Made by a program: the position numbers and the translations under genes
The notes under the pieces: generated by a model
What the model was told of the DNA's origin: nothing
What the model saw: the letters and a program-made list of their open reading frames with translations, nothing else
Databases searched by the model: none
Shown here: positions 33,980 to 42,614 of the stretch, piece by piece
How the letters are laid out: each line of letters starts with the position of its first letter
Numbering within the stretch: position 1 is the stretch's first letter
Assembly: GCA_031292485.1 (NCBI GenBank)
Contig: JARLHA010000001.1
Location: forward strand, 1 to 42,614
DNA length: 42,614 bases
Reading direction: 5' to 3'
From: Mucilaginibacter sp.
GTDB lineage: Bacteria; Bacteroidota; Bacteroidia; Sphingobacteriales; Sphingobacteriaceae

Positions 33980-33996
33980 AACACTACAATAGGGTG

Positions 33997-34004
33997 CAAA
34001 GGTA
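33997..34004 (-). promoter_or_regulatory. Bacteroidota -7 promoter element of the desaturase gene
   Basis: On the minus strand TACCTTTG matches TAnnTTTG exactly. The transcript would start roughly a dozen bases from the desaturase ATG, giving a very short leader. Confidence 0.65.
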
Positions 34005-35091
34005 GCGAATAATAATTATAATAGTCCTATGCTTTTTTGGCGGTATATTTTATCTTATGTGCTGTTATGCCTTCCAATTTCCCTGCTTTTAGGCAAGCCA
34101 GGGTTTACAAGTATTATTTCATGATATTTTACGTTTAACAATAAAGTAATCCGTTTAAAAATATATCCGGTGTGCGTATGGTTTCCTTATGGTTAAAAAC
34201 TGGAAATAATTCCGCAATATAAGGAAATGACACCCCATTTAGTTCCTGAGGGTATAAAACGCCGATGTCTCCAATTAACATAAATAAATGGTTTTATAAA
34301 ATAAACACCGCTGACAAAATCGCACCGGGCATGATCAAAAAAAGTCGTTAGTTTATAACTATTAGTAAATTTACACCCCGTTGATTTAGTGCTTCACCAC
34401 CACTGTTCATCCGGAAATGGAAATACTTTGCGGGCGCAGGATCGGTATTCCCAAAACGCTATGTATATGAGCGTATATATTTTGGATGTAACAGCCCGCG
34501 ATATATTGCTAAAACACCTAATAACCAGGGGTAGGCGCGACCATTTTATCTCCGCAAGAAATTTATTTTCATTAAAACAACCATAAGCGTAACCAATTGT
34601 AAAGCATGCCCCGTATAAGACGCTCTGACTAACAATATTAACAATATGGGAAAATATTTACTCATTCTGAATGCTTACATAAAAGCGGTCTCAGCATATG
34701 GTAAGGCAGCCTGGTAATTACCGGCCCTTTTATTATCATGAACATTAACCGCTATACTTTTTAAGCTGATTTGAGTTGAAAATCCTTACACTATCGCTGT
34801 CAACACCAAAATATAATTATGTTAAAATCACGGTTTATCGCCCCCCAAGTACACGTTACAGAAAAAAGAATGCTGTTGGATTGCTTTTTGCTATAAAAAG
34901 AGAATGTTGATACGTCAAATAAAGCGCAGGCAGCCAATTATGAAACAAAAAAAGTTTTACAATTGGCCCGATGTGTGCAGGATGTTTAAATGTGCATAAG
35001 TATCTGTGATGACTTTTTTTAATTTTCATTTACTTTATGCGGATTAAATTTATAGATAACCAATATTATCATAATTTAAGAAAGCTATACG
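34005..35091. other. 1.1 kb gene-poor region before the exopolysaccharide operon
   Basis: No gene of normal size is convincing. A weak TAAATTTA motif is near 34365. The best short frame is 34646-34717 (23 residues, MGKYLLILNAYIKAVSAYGK and three more), and a 19-codon frame starts near 34939; neither has supporting evidence beyond an ATG. A 65-codon GTG frame at 34389-34586 looks non-coding. The region probably contains the operon promoter and a long leader. Confidence 0.45.
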
Positions 35092-36438
35092 ATGTTTGTC
35101 CAAATAACTAAAGAAGAGTTTTTAAAAGCAATTTCTAAAAAAGCCTGGTATCAGACGAATAATATTATCTGGACAATCATTTTCGTATACTGGTTATTTT
35201 TCATTGTTGATTATATATTCAGTCCTGACATCTGGATCCAGTTTTTCATCATACGGTTGATCACCACCCTTATTATCCTCTCGCTTTACAGTCTTTTTCA
35301 ACGAAAAAATTATAACTACCGGATTCTTTTACACATTACGCTTTTCCTCCTTTCGGCAACATCGGCTATATTGTGCAACATCGTTGACCTGGGCCATTTA
35401 AACGTATATTTCCTGATGTTCTCTGCAATATTCCTGTTTTTTAATCTTCAGGTATTTTGGGAGCCCTTTAATTCGGTAATACAGGCCGCGCTTGCATTTT
35501 TGCTGCTTGCTATATTCTTCAGGGTGTTCAGTCAATATACCATCGACCTGATCATCAACAACGGCGGTCAGGTTTTCTTTATCATTGCGTTGGTATCCTG
35601 CCTTGTTCCGGGTGCGCGCTTTAAAGTTATTCAACGCGATGTGCGGTCGCAATTGCTCATTAACAAATCAAACGAGCAACTTAAAGAACAGTACCAGGAC
35701 ATCAACCAAAAAAACACCATTATTGATACCCAATACGAAGAGTTAAGGAAACTTGATAATCAAAAAAACAGCTTTATAAATATTGCCGGCCACGACCTTA
35801 AGAATTTGGTTAGCTCAATTGTAATGAGCAACAATATGTTAAAGGAGGAGGATTTCCGTTTAAGCCCAGACCAACTGGAATTGACAGGTTATATCAGTGA
35901 ATCAGCCGAGAAAATGCAATATCTGTTGAACAAGCTGATGGATGTGAAGGAGATAGAGGCGCCGGAAATGAAATTTAACGTCGAAGTTTTTGATATCAAT
36001 CACGAAGCATCGCATGTATTCAGGGGTTTAGTGGAAACAGCGCAGATGAAAAACATCCATTTGGTTGATAATATTTCATCCATCCCTATTATGGTAAATC
36101 TTGACCGCGTATTTGCAGGGCAGGTTTTCCAGAATTTACTGTCAAACGCCATTAAATTTTCACAAACCAATAATAGTATCCGGGTAGTCACCAGCATTCA
36201 AAGGCAAAAATTTGTTTTTGAGATCATTGATGAAGGGATACCTATCGGCATTTATGAACTGGATACTATGTTTAACAAACTAAAAACGCTGAGCGAAGCA
36301 TCAGGCCATGTGGAAAGCAGGCTTGGATTAGGGCTCTCCATAGCAAAACTAATGACCCAGGAAATGGGCGGCGAGTTATCATACCGGAGTGATGATAACG
36401 GAAATTATTTCAGAGTAGAATTTCAAGTAATAAACTAA
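35092..36438 (+). CDS. Membrane sensor histidine kinase
   Basis: 448 residues: six membrane helices in the first 190 (IIWTIIFVYWLFFIVDYIF onwards), coiled linker, HisKA H-box NIAGHDLKNLVSSI, N-box QNLLSNAIKFS, and G2-like RLGLGLSIAKL. The G1 position reads IIDEGIPIG instead of the normal DxGxG, so nucleotide binding may be weakened or altered. No response regulator is adjacent. The next gene, a BcsB-like protein, starts 12 bp later, so this kinase appears to belong to the exopolysaccharide operon and may control it. Confidence 0.88.
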   Translation: MFVQITKEEFLKAISKKAWYQTNNIIWTIIFVYWLFFIVDYIFSPDIWIQFFIIRLITTLIILSLYSLFQRKNYNYRILLHITLFLLSATSAILCNIVDLGHLNVYFLMFSAIFLFFNLQVFWEPFNSVIQAALAFLLLAIFFRVFSQYTIDLIINNGGQVFFIIALVSCLVPGARFKVIQRDVRSQLLINKSNEQLKEQYQDINQKNTIIDTQYEELRKLDNQKNSFINIAGHDLKNLVSSIVMSNNMLKEEDFRLSPDQLELTGYISESAEKMQYLLNKLMDVKEIEAPEMKFNVEVFDINHEASHVFRGLVETAQMKNIHLVDNISSIPIMVNLDRVFAGQVFQNLLSNAIKFSQTNNSIRVVTSIQRQKFVFEIIDEGIPIGIYELDTMFNKLKTLSEASGHVESRLGLGLSIAKLMTQEMGGELSYRSDDNGNYFRVEFQVIN

Positions 36439-36450
36439 TATTGACAACCA

Positions 36451-38559
36451 ATGAACAAATTTTTTACCTTATTAGCCCTTGTATTTCTTTTAAGTAAGGC
36501 ATCATTGGCTCAAACCCAAACTATAGCGTCCTTCGCATCGTTTGGATACGAAGAAGACGAAGCCATATACGGCATGAGTGGCGCCTACTCGTTTTATTTT
36601 AAGATCCCGCCTCAAAATCAGATCGTCGGGAGCAAACTGGTTTTACGTTTCGAGCCTTCGCAGGCATTGATAAAAGAGAACTCTTTTATCAACGTAATCA
36701 TCAATGATAAACCCGTTTATAGTTCACGTCTTTCCAAAGATTCTATCCAGACGCTTGTACTTAACCTTAAGAAAGAAGATCTGTCTCCGGGCAGATTTTT
36801 GAAGATACAGGTAAAAACATTGCTAACGATTACAGACGATATTTGTAAGGACCTGGATAACCCCGCGATGTGGTTAAAGGTAAAAAACGATTCGTACCTG
36901 GTACTGGTTAAAGATCCGAAGGGCGGAGTAGATAACGTAAATATCAGCAATTGCTTTGACACTAAAAGGGCTATTGTTTACCCGGCTGACCCAAGCCTGA
37001 ACGACTTAAAGGCAGTAGCATGGGCCTATGCCCGGTTAAAAAAAGCTACCAACAAACCCATCTTTGTTTTTGAACAGGGCAAGGTTCCGGATAGTGTTAA
37101 AAATTATATAATGGTAGGCAATATGGGCAGCCTGCCAGAAGATAAGAAATCATTGATTAAGGATGTGAGCCCACAATCGGGCGAAGGACTGCTTTACCTT
37201 TCTAAATCAATGTCAGCCGTCATTGACACGATCACCGAAAAAGTAAATCAAAGAGGAAAACTGGTAGACGTTAAAAGGGTTTCGTCGGAAACCGTTGCCA
37301 ATGAGATATTATTTGTTACCGGTGGCGATGAAGAAGGTTATTTGAAAGCCGTTACCACCCTCGGCAATGTTAATATATTAAATTCGAGCTTTGGCAATTA
37401 CCTGATCATTAACCATGCTGAAAATACTTTCATCAAAACTATTGATGAAAACAGGTCGAAAATTACTTTGAAACAAGTTGGCGGGGCAAGCGATTTCCTT
37501 TCGGGAATTGGTTCGTTAAAAAATGCCTACACTTTTAAAAACAGCGATTTTAGTTTTACACCTAAAGAAGTTGAGATCAGGTTCATCGGAAATTACAGCG
37601 GTTTAAATCCGGGTGACAGGGGCTATTTTAACATTTACCTCAATGGCTTACTCATCAGCAGTGAGAAGCTGGATGCATCGGGTAAATTGAACACTTCGGT
37701 AACTATCAACCGTTACCAGCACCACAAGTATAACAGGCTCGAATCTGAGTTCAGGTTCTTCCCGGCAAACGGACAATGTAAAAACAGTTTTATCAACTTC
37801 TTTGGCGAGGTTGACGTAGAAAAATCATACCTGGAATCAAAAAATCCTTTTATTTCAAGCGCGTTAAGCTTCTATCAGTATCCTGAAGCATTTAATTTAG
37901 GTACCACAAAAATCGTTGTGTCAAAATCAATTGCCAAATATACCGCAGGTGCACTTGGCGAAATTGTTTATGAGCTGAACAACAATATCAATCCAAACAA
38001 TTTCCCTGAATTTGCTTACTCCGAAGGATTCCCAGACGGGGACCTTAAGAAAAACAACATCATTGCTTTGTTAGCTAAAGATGATCCGATGCTGGGCAAG
38101 TTTGCAAGCGCTCCGATTCACTTTGATCAAAAATTCACTTTGTATAACGCGGATAACCGGTCAACACCTGTATATTCTGTAGCTCAATCGGATTCGGTAT
38201 CATCGGGGCTTGCACAAATTTTTTATGGAACGAGCAATAATGCTACGTTAGTACTCGTCGCTACCGGACCTGATGCGCACAAATCTGACGCATTTTTAAA
38301 CGTATCCAAATCAATTACCGAGCAGCTGTCAACCCTATCCAGTAACGTATGTGTTACTGATGTTAATTCAAATAAATATTTGTTTAACATCAATAAATCA
38401 AGTGATAACCTTGAATACACCGAAACCAAGAGTCAGCTTACGCAGTTCTGGGACAAGTACAACTTATACATCTTATTGGGCATACTGTTATTGATATTAC
38501 TATCATTCCTTTATGTACGCTCAAGGGTTCAAAGATCACAGGAATTATATAACGATTAA
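36451..38559 (+). CDS. BcsB-like cellulose synthase regulatory subunit-type protein
   Basis: 702 residues: signal peptide (MNKFFTLLALVFLL, cleaved near LAQ), a long periplasmic beta-rich region with YSFYFKIPPQ and CKDLDNPAMWLKV like BcsB carbohydrate-binding and flavodoxin-like modules, and one C-terminal membrane helix (LYILLGILLLILLSFLYV). BcsB anchors to the membrane and partners with a glycosyltransferase in polysaccharide export; here the partner would be the downstream GT2. There is no adjacent PilZ-type BcsA, so 'cellulose' is not assumed. A long hairpin lies between this gene and the next. Confidence 0.8.
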   Translation: MNKFFTLLALVFLLSKASLAQTQTIASFASFGYEEDEAIYGMSGAYSFYFKIPPQNQIVGSKLVLRFEPSQALIKENSFINVIINDKPVYSSRLSKDSIQTLVLNLKKEDLSPGRFLKIQVKTLLTITDDICKDLDNPAMWLKVKNDSYLVLVKDPKGGVDNVNISNCFDTKRAIVYPADPSLNDLKAVAWAYARLKKATNKPIFVFEQGKVPDSVKNYIMVGNMGSLPEDKKSLIKDVSPQSGEGLLYLSKSMSAVIDTITEKVNQRGKLVDVKRVSSETVANEILFVTGGDEEGYLKAVTTLGNVNILNSSFGNYLIINHAENTFIKTIDENRSKITLKQVGGASDFLSGIGSLKNAYTFKNSDFSFTPKEVEIRFIGNYSGLNPGDRGYFNIYLNGLLISSEKLDASGKLNTSVTINRYQHHKYNRLESEFRFFPANGQCKNSFINFFGEVDVEKSYLESKNPFISSALSFYQYPEAFNLGTTKIVVSKSIAKYTAGALGEIVYELNNNINPNNFPEFAYSEGFPDGDLKKNNIIALLAKDDPMLGKFASAPIHFDQKFTLYNADNRSTPVYSVAQSDSVSSGLAQIFYGTSNNATLVLVATGPDAHKSDAFLNVSKSITEQLSTLSSNVCVTDVNSNKYLFNINKSSDNLEYTETKSQLTQFWDKYNLYILLGILLLILLSFLYVRSRVQRSQELYND

Positions 38560-38588
38560 ATTTTGTTAACAGGGGCGGTTAACTGAAT

Positions 38589-38626
38589 AAGCTACCCTGG
38601 TAAGCAGCGGCTTACCGGGGTAGCTT
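38589..38626 (+). terminator. 17-bp stem-loop between two operon genes
   Basis: AAGCTACCCTGGTAAGC (38589-38605) pairs with GCTTACCGGGGTAGCTT (38610-38626) over 17 positions with a single T-G wobble and an AGCG loop. It lies between the BcsB-like gene and the GT2 gene. No immediate T-run follows, so it may be an attenuator, an mRNA stabiliser or a processing site rather than a full terminator. Confidence 0.75.
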
Positions 38627-38662
38627 GATGAATTGTTTTAACATTTTACTGAAATAAAAAAT

Positions 38663-40501
38663 ATGTCTATTCCTGAAATTTTGGTTAATGATGGTTTTAT
38701 TACGCAGCGCGACCGGGAAAAGATTGATGATTTTTCAGCCAGGTCCGGGCAATCCTTCATTAAAATAGCTTTAAATTTCGGGTATATCTCCAGGAAGAAT
38801 TACGAACGCTCTATGATCAACGCCGGGTATCCTTTTAAAGAGATCCGCGAAATGGAGTATGATCCGGAGGTATTGAGTAAAATTGAACTTAAATTTGCTG
38901 AACAACATGTAGCAATACCGCTGCGCATTGTAAATAACCGGGTAATCACGGTAATGGCCGATCCTGGTGATAAATTATTTATTGATTTTATCCGGTTTAC
39001 TTACGATTGCGAGCCGGAGATCATTGTGGCTTCTGACCTGGATATCGTTTGGTTAAGCCATAAGCTGCTTGGCGACAAATACGTAAAATCATCGGTTTAT
39101 GAACTTTTAAACCGCGATCCGGCGAACTCAGCCTTTACAACTTTTTCATCGGGCCAGTTGATATCCCTGTTTGTATTGCTGGCGCTGATAGTAATCGGCT
39201 CAGTTCTCGATTTTAAAACGACGTCTATTGCCATCAACGTAGTAATCAGCTTCTTCTTCCTTATTGCTATCATTTTTAAACTGTTCCTTGCCCTGGTTGG
39301 CTCTCGTTTCGAATTGCACCAGGCGGTAACAAGGGATGAACTGCGGGAAGTGGTAGACGATGAGCTGCCGATCTACACCATCCTGCTACCCGTTTATAAA
39401 GAAGATAAACTGATCAAAAAACTGATCTGGAACCTGCAGTCAATTGATTATCCCCGCGAAAAACTTGATATTAAATTATTGATAGAGGAGGATGATGATA
39501 AAACGCTGAACGCGGTACGTAATCTTGATTTCCCCGCTATATTTGAAGTAATTGTGGTACCGTTCCACATGCCGAAAACAAAACCAAAGGCATGCAATTA
39601 CGGGCTTCACTTTTCAAAAGGCAAGTACCTTACCATTTATGATGCAGAGGATATTCCGGATACCGACCAGTTGAAAAAGGTGGTAACCATGTTCAACAAA
39701 TTACCATCCAACTATATCTGTATCCAAAGCGCGCTGAATTATTACAACCGTAATGAAAACTTTTTAACCAGGATGTTTACCCTTGAGTATTCCTACTGGT
39801 TTGATTATATGCTGCCCGGACTGGACACACTGGATATCCCTATCCCTTTAGGCGGAACCAGTAACCATTTTAAACTGGATAACCTGGTTGAATTAGGCGC
39901 CTGGGATCCTTTTAATGTCACCGAGGATGCGGACCTGGGTGTAAGGGCCTACGCAAAAGGGTATAAAGTAGCGGTTATTAACTCAACTACTTACGAAGAA
40001 GCCAATAACGAGCCTTTTAATTGGATCCGCCAGCGTTCAAGGTGGATAAAAGGGTATATGCAAACCTACCTGGTACACATGCGCGACCCTATTGCTTTAT
40101 GGAAAAAATTAGGATGGAAAGGCTTTTTAGGGTTTAGCTTCTTTATCGGGGCAACCCCGCTTACCTTCCTGGTATATCCTTTTTTATTGGGGATCTTTAT
40201 CAGTTACATTGTGTTTGACCTTACATCAATCCGGACGCTATTCCCCGATTGGGTATTATTTATGTCGATTTTTAACCTGATGGTGGGTAATATATTAATG
40301 ATCTATATAAATATGATGGCGGTGTTTAAAAGGCGCTATTACGAATTGATCCTTTTTTCAATTGCAAACCCGGTTTATTGGTTAATGCATTCAATTGCCG
40401 CGTTTAAAGGCTTGTACCAATTAATAGTTAAACCGTTTTACTGGGAAAAAACTGACCATGGGCTTAGTAAAGTTACCAGCCCAACAAATGTTGTTAAATG
40501 A
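38663..40501 (+). CDS. Glycosyltransferase family 2 with N-terminal MshEN/T2SSE-N-like domain
   Basis: 612 residues. Residues 1-140 resemble the T2SSE N-terminal/MshEN domain (VNDGFITQ, NFGYISRKN; AIPLRIVNNRVITVMADPGD), which in MshE and NfrB binds c-di-GMP. The RLG signature residues are replaced (SIP and SFI), so binding is uncertain. Two membrane helices follow, then a GT2 catalytic domain: YTILLPVYKE, DAED near 327, TED near 420 and QRSRW near 457, the processive D,D,D,QxxRW set. More membrane helices end the protein. It probably polymerises a surface polysaccharide. Its stop overlaps the next ATG (ATGA). Confidence 0.88.
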   Translation: MSIPEILVNDGFITQRDREKIDDFSARSGQSFIKIALNFGYISRKNYERSMINAGYPFKEIREMEYDPEVLSKIELKFAEQHVAIPLRIVNNRVITVMADPGDKLFIDFIRFTYDCEPEIIVASDLDIVWLSHKLLGDKYVKSSVYELLNRDPANSAFTTFSSGQLISLFVLLALIVIGSVLDFKTTSIAINVVISFFFLIAIIFKLFLALVGSRFELHQAVTRDELREVVDDELPIYTILLPVYKEDKLIKKLIWNLQSIDYPREKLDIKLLIEEDDDKTLNAVRNLDFPAIFEVIVVPFHMPKTKPKACNYGLHFSKGKYLTIYDAEDIPDTDQLKKVVTMFNKLPSNYICIQSALNYYNRNENFLTRMFTLEYSYWFDYMLPGLDTLDIPIPLGGTSNHFKLDNLVELGAWDPFNVTEDADLGVRAYAKGYKVAVINSTTYEEANNEPFNWIRQRSRWIKGYMQTYLVHMRDPIALWKKLGWKGFLGFSFFIGATPLTFLVYPFLLGIFISYIVFDLTSIRTLFPDWVLFMSIFNLMVGNILMIYINMMAVFKRRYYELILFSIANPVYWLMHSIAAFKGLYQLIVKPFYWEKTDHGLSKVTSPTNVVK

Positions 40502-42060
40502 GGAACCAATCCAGATATCTGTTGCTTATTACCGTATTACTTGCGGTATACTACGTAGTATGCGGTATTTACCTAAACCAACTGGGCTATTATAGCCAGG
40601 AAGGATTGTTTTATATTGATAAAACCAAGATTATATTGGACGGGCTTGGAAACAGGCTAAAGGTGATGGGCTTAACTTCACCTTTGTTGCCGTTTTACAT
40701 GTCGTTTATCTTTTCTGTAAAAAACAATATACTGGCGCCGGTGATCGCATCGTCACTGTGTACCGCACTACTGTTTTACTTAATGGCCAGGTCACTGATA
40801 AAAAGGGTAAGTGATGTTTTTTACTTACTGGTGCTTTTGATCATCTTTCTATTCCATCCCGGGATATTGTATGCCGCAACATCGGGCAAATCAATAGCCA
40901 TGGTATTGATATTTTTCTTCCTGTTCTTTTTCAACCTGCTCAAATTTTACAGGTCGAATACCACATTTCACGTTTCTGTTGCGAGTATCTGCCTGGTGAT
41001 CCTGATCTTTTGCGATTATAAATTTATCTGGCTTACGCTGTTTTTTATCCCGCTGGTATTATTTATCACCATAAAGAGTTTAAATTTAAGTGAGCAGGAA
41101 TCGATCTTCCGGCTTAATCAAAGTTTCAACAATCCTTCGTTGCGCCGTAAGCTGATCAATAAAACCTTTGCGCTATACATCATTTTATTTGTGCTCCCGC
41201 TTGCCTGCGTAATCTGCTACAAGTTATTAAACCTTACCCACGCACAGGACCTGGATTATTTTAATGAGAGCCCTTATGCCACCTGGACGGTTTTAGCGGA
41301 TAAACTGAGTTTCGCACAGCTGTCAACCAGCCCGGTATATCAATTGCCCGAAACATCGGTAATGATTTCCTTACGAATGCTCTTGTTTTGCCCTTTAATA
41401 CTGGTTGCGGTGTACCTGTTCAGAAACAGCACCTATCAGGTTTTAACCCTGCTTACTCCATTTGCTTTTATAGAGTTTTTGCATATCAAATACGAAAAAG
41501 TATTTTTATCACAAGAGTATTACCTGATCTTTCTTGTTTTAGCTTTGCTGGCGGTGCTTTACAGGGCGCAAATTGCAAAAAACCAACTGGTTTTGAAGGC
41601 AGTTGTAGGGGTAATTACACTCGTAATGCTTTATACCGGCTTTGTTTTCCTGCAGGATTCCTCAATTAAGGAAGAAAGAAGTTTTATAACGACGATATTA
41701 AACCGCGCTCCCGATACGCAGCAGGCACAAAACCATGATCTGGCCGACTATATTAACCGCCTGCCGGGAGATACGCATGTGTTGATTGATGATGCCATCG
41801 CTTACCCTGTTGTGGCTTTTACGAATGATATCCATAAATTAACGCTGCCTTATCAGGAAGGTGTATTTTTAAGTGCGATTGAAGCGCCCGATAAATACGA
41901 TAACTACATACTGCTTGCCACCGACAAAAATGAGGTGACCGGCTTTACCCAGCTAAATAACCGGTATTTACCTGTAATTTTAAAATCAAACAGCGGGCTG
42001 AGGCTCCGGAGGGTTTTTGAAACTGATGACTGGGTGCTATACCGGATATTTGACAATTAG
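40498..42060 (+). CDS. Polytopic membrane protein, GT-C-like, function unknown
   Basis: 520 residues: around ten membrane helices in the first 390, beginning YLLLITVLLAVYYVVCGIYL, followed by a periplasmic-looking soluble C-terminus (LPGDTHVLIDDAIAYPV). The general layout is that of GT-C lipid-linked-sugar transferases (PMT/ArnT-like), although no signature Asp motif could be pinned down. Translation starts inside the stop of the GT2 gene (ATGA), so it is coupled to it and is the last gene of the operon. A role in modifying or assembling the same polysaccharide is inference. Confidence 0.75.
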   Translation: MRNQSRYLLLITVLLAVYYVVCGIYLNQLGYYSQEGLFYIDKTKIILDGLGNRLKVMGLTSPLLPFYMSFIFSVKNNILAPVIASSLCTALLFYLMARSLIKRVSDVFYLLVLLIIFLFHPGILYAATSGKSIAMVLIFFFLFFFNLLKFYRSNTTFHVSVASICLVILIFCDYKFIWLTLFFIPLVLFITIKSLNLSEQESIFRLNQSFNNPSLRRKLINKTFALYIILFVLPLACVICYKLLNLTHAQDLDYFNESPYATWTVLADKLSFAQLSTSPVYQLPETSVMISLRMLLFCPLILVAVYLFRNSTYQVLTLLTPFAFIEFLHIKYEKVFLSQEYYLIFLVLALLAVLYRAQIAKNQLVLKAVVGVITLVMLYTGFVFLQDSSIKEERSFITTILNRAPDTQQAQNHDLADYINRLPGDTHVLIDDAIAYPVVAFTNDIHKLTLPYQEGVFLSAIEAPDKYDNYILLATDKNEVTGFTQLNNRYLPVILKSNSGLRLRRVFETDDWVLYRIFDN

Positions 42061-42112
42061 GCCAGGGGGCCGTTAAAATGAAAGCAATGTTTCAGCAGGA
42101 ATATTCAATCCT

Positions 42113-42437
42113 CTAAATATTTTTTTTTGCCATAAGAAATGTTAAAGGCCTTTTCGGTTCAAAATTTCCGATACCCTGCTCCTGCTGCCAAAATAAGGTA
42201 TAAGATCGCTGGCGGTCAGGTCCGTCTTCTTTCATTTTGTGTTTGATGGCGTCAATTGGATCAGGGGGTGCGATTGGATAGTGTTTGCTTTCATAATCGT
42301 CAGTCAGGATGCTTAGCACTTTCAATAAATCAGCTTCAGGAACTATTTTCAGCGCAATTTCAAAAATGCTTAATTTGCTGTAAAATGGCCTTCTATTGTA
42401 CTTCCGTCTTTGTCGCTTTAATAAGTTGATTTTCCAT
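42113..42437 (-). pseudogene. HigA-type antitoxin relic (nonsense and frameshift mutations)
   Basis: The longest open frame (42113-42325) contains DDYESKHYPIAPPDPIDAIK, the hallmark of HigA/COG5499 antitoxins. The full gene appears to start at ATG 42437 (MENQLIKATKTEVQ), hits TAG at 42393-42395, continues as KAILQQIKHF, then needs a shift at an A-run near 42362 to enter FEIALKIVPEADLL. A second shift near 42220 restores DLIPYFGSRSRVSEIL, the expected helix-turn-helix, and a third near 42151 returns to KRPLTFLMAKK. One nonsense and three shifts imply long inactivity. The toxin gene (higB) normally precedes higA but is absent in the 180 bp to the window edge. Confidence 0.75.
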
Positions 42438-42493
42438 TTTTTTATGTAAGAATTAAATGCCTAATGTTTTAAAGTGGATAAAACACACCAAAA

Positions 42494-42614
42494 TGACCCC
42501 TTTTGGCCCACTCAAAAAGGCCCCCTTTGCCAGGTGAAAGTGACCACGTTCGCCAAAGCAAAGTGACCCCTCCTCGCCAGGTGAAAGTGACCCCTTAAAA
42601 GAGTTAAAGTAATG
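42494..42614 (+). mobile_element. Possible terminal repeat region of an IS21-type element
   Basis: GCCAGGTGAAAGTGACC occurs twice as an exact direct repeat (42529-42545 and 42576-42592), with related AAAATGACCCC and AAAGTGACCCC words at 42491-42500 and 42560-42570. Repeated internal binding sites near an end are typical of IS21 elements. The window closes on AAAGTAATG, a plausible start codon of the next gene, perhaps istA. The identity is inference from layout. Confidence 0.4.

Noticed and set aside
34389..34586. 65-codon GTG-started frame in the gene-poor region
   Set aside because: No recognisable domain, atypical composition (early HHH and CSSGNGN), and no convincing promoter or partner gene.
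38566..38584. GTTAAC...GTTAAC pair upstream of the intra-operon hairpin
   Set aside because: GTTAAC is self-palindromic and the 6-bp pairing is weak compared with the neighbouring 17-bp stem.

Overview
This 42.6 kb window looks like a chromosomal segment from a Bacteroidota species, probably a Sphingobacteriaceae member close to Mucilaginibacter or Pedobacter. The reasons are an ECF sigma/FecR anti-sigma pair next to an STN-domain protein, TAnnTTTG promoter motifs, AT-rich start contexts mostly without Shine-Dalgarno sequences, a BcsB-like/GT2 exopolysaccharide operon, and short dispersed repeats at gene ends. The genus is inference. No rRNA, tRNA or CRISPR array was found.

Layout, left to right. 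(1) 1-7.2 kb: the start of a minus-strand gene, a radical SAM protein with a possibly leaderless start, then an envelope cluster of a membrane O-acyltransferase followed by two outer-membrane-protein/acetyl-xylan-esterase-like pairs in mirrored order. (2) 7.3-14.2 kb: SRPBCC, GNAT and YkuK-type RNase H-like genes on the minus strand, an M13 lipoprotein peptidase, a Y1 (HUH) transposase of REP-associated type between two composite palindromic repeats, and ettA. (3) 14.7-24.2 kb: clpC; a minus-strand LytTR response regulator/TPR histidine kinase pair; and, divergent from it, three secreted proteins (Asn/Ser/Gly-rich protein, HExxH plus LGFP-repeat protein, lipocalin-like protein). (4) 24.4-30.4 kb, minus strand: sigma factor, FecR, a barrel-less STN protein and a large MG2-like/plug-like surface protein. 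(5) 30.5-34 kb: aldo/keto reductase, YitT-family membrane protein, a small unknown protein and an acyl-ACP desaturase. (6) 34-42 kb: a 1.1 kb gene-poor leader, then an exopolysaccharide operon of membrane histidine kinase, BcsB-like protein, a glycosyltransferase 2 with an N-terminal MshEN-like domain, and a polytopic GT-C-like protein. (7) The right end: a higA-type antitoxin relic with several lesions beside repeats resembling an IS21-type end.

How the parts work together. Three regions look like regulated cell-surface modules: acylation/deacylation with outer-membrane channels, a two-component system facing secreted proteins, and cell-surface signalling (sigma/FecR/STN) feeding a large surface protein. 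The exopolysaccharide operon has its own kinase and a degenerate c-di-GMP-type regulatory domain. The strongest structural signal is the transposase locus. Its flanking hairpins differ by compensatory changes, so the fold rather than the bare sequence appears to be conserved.
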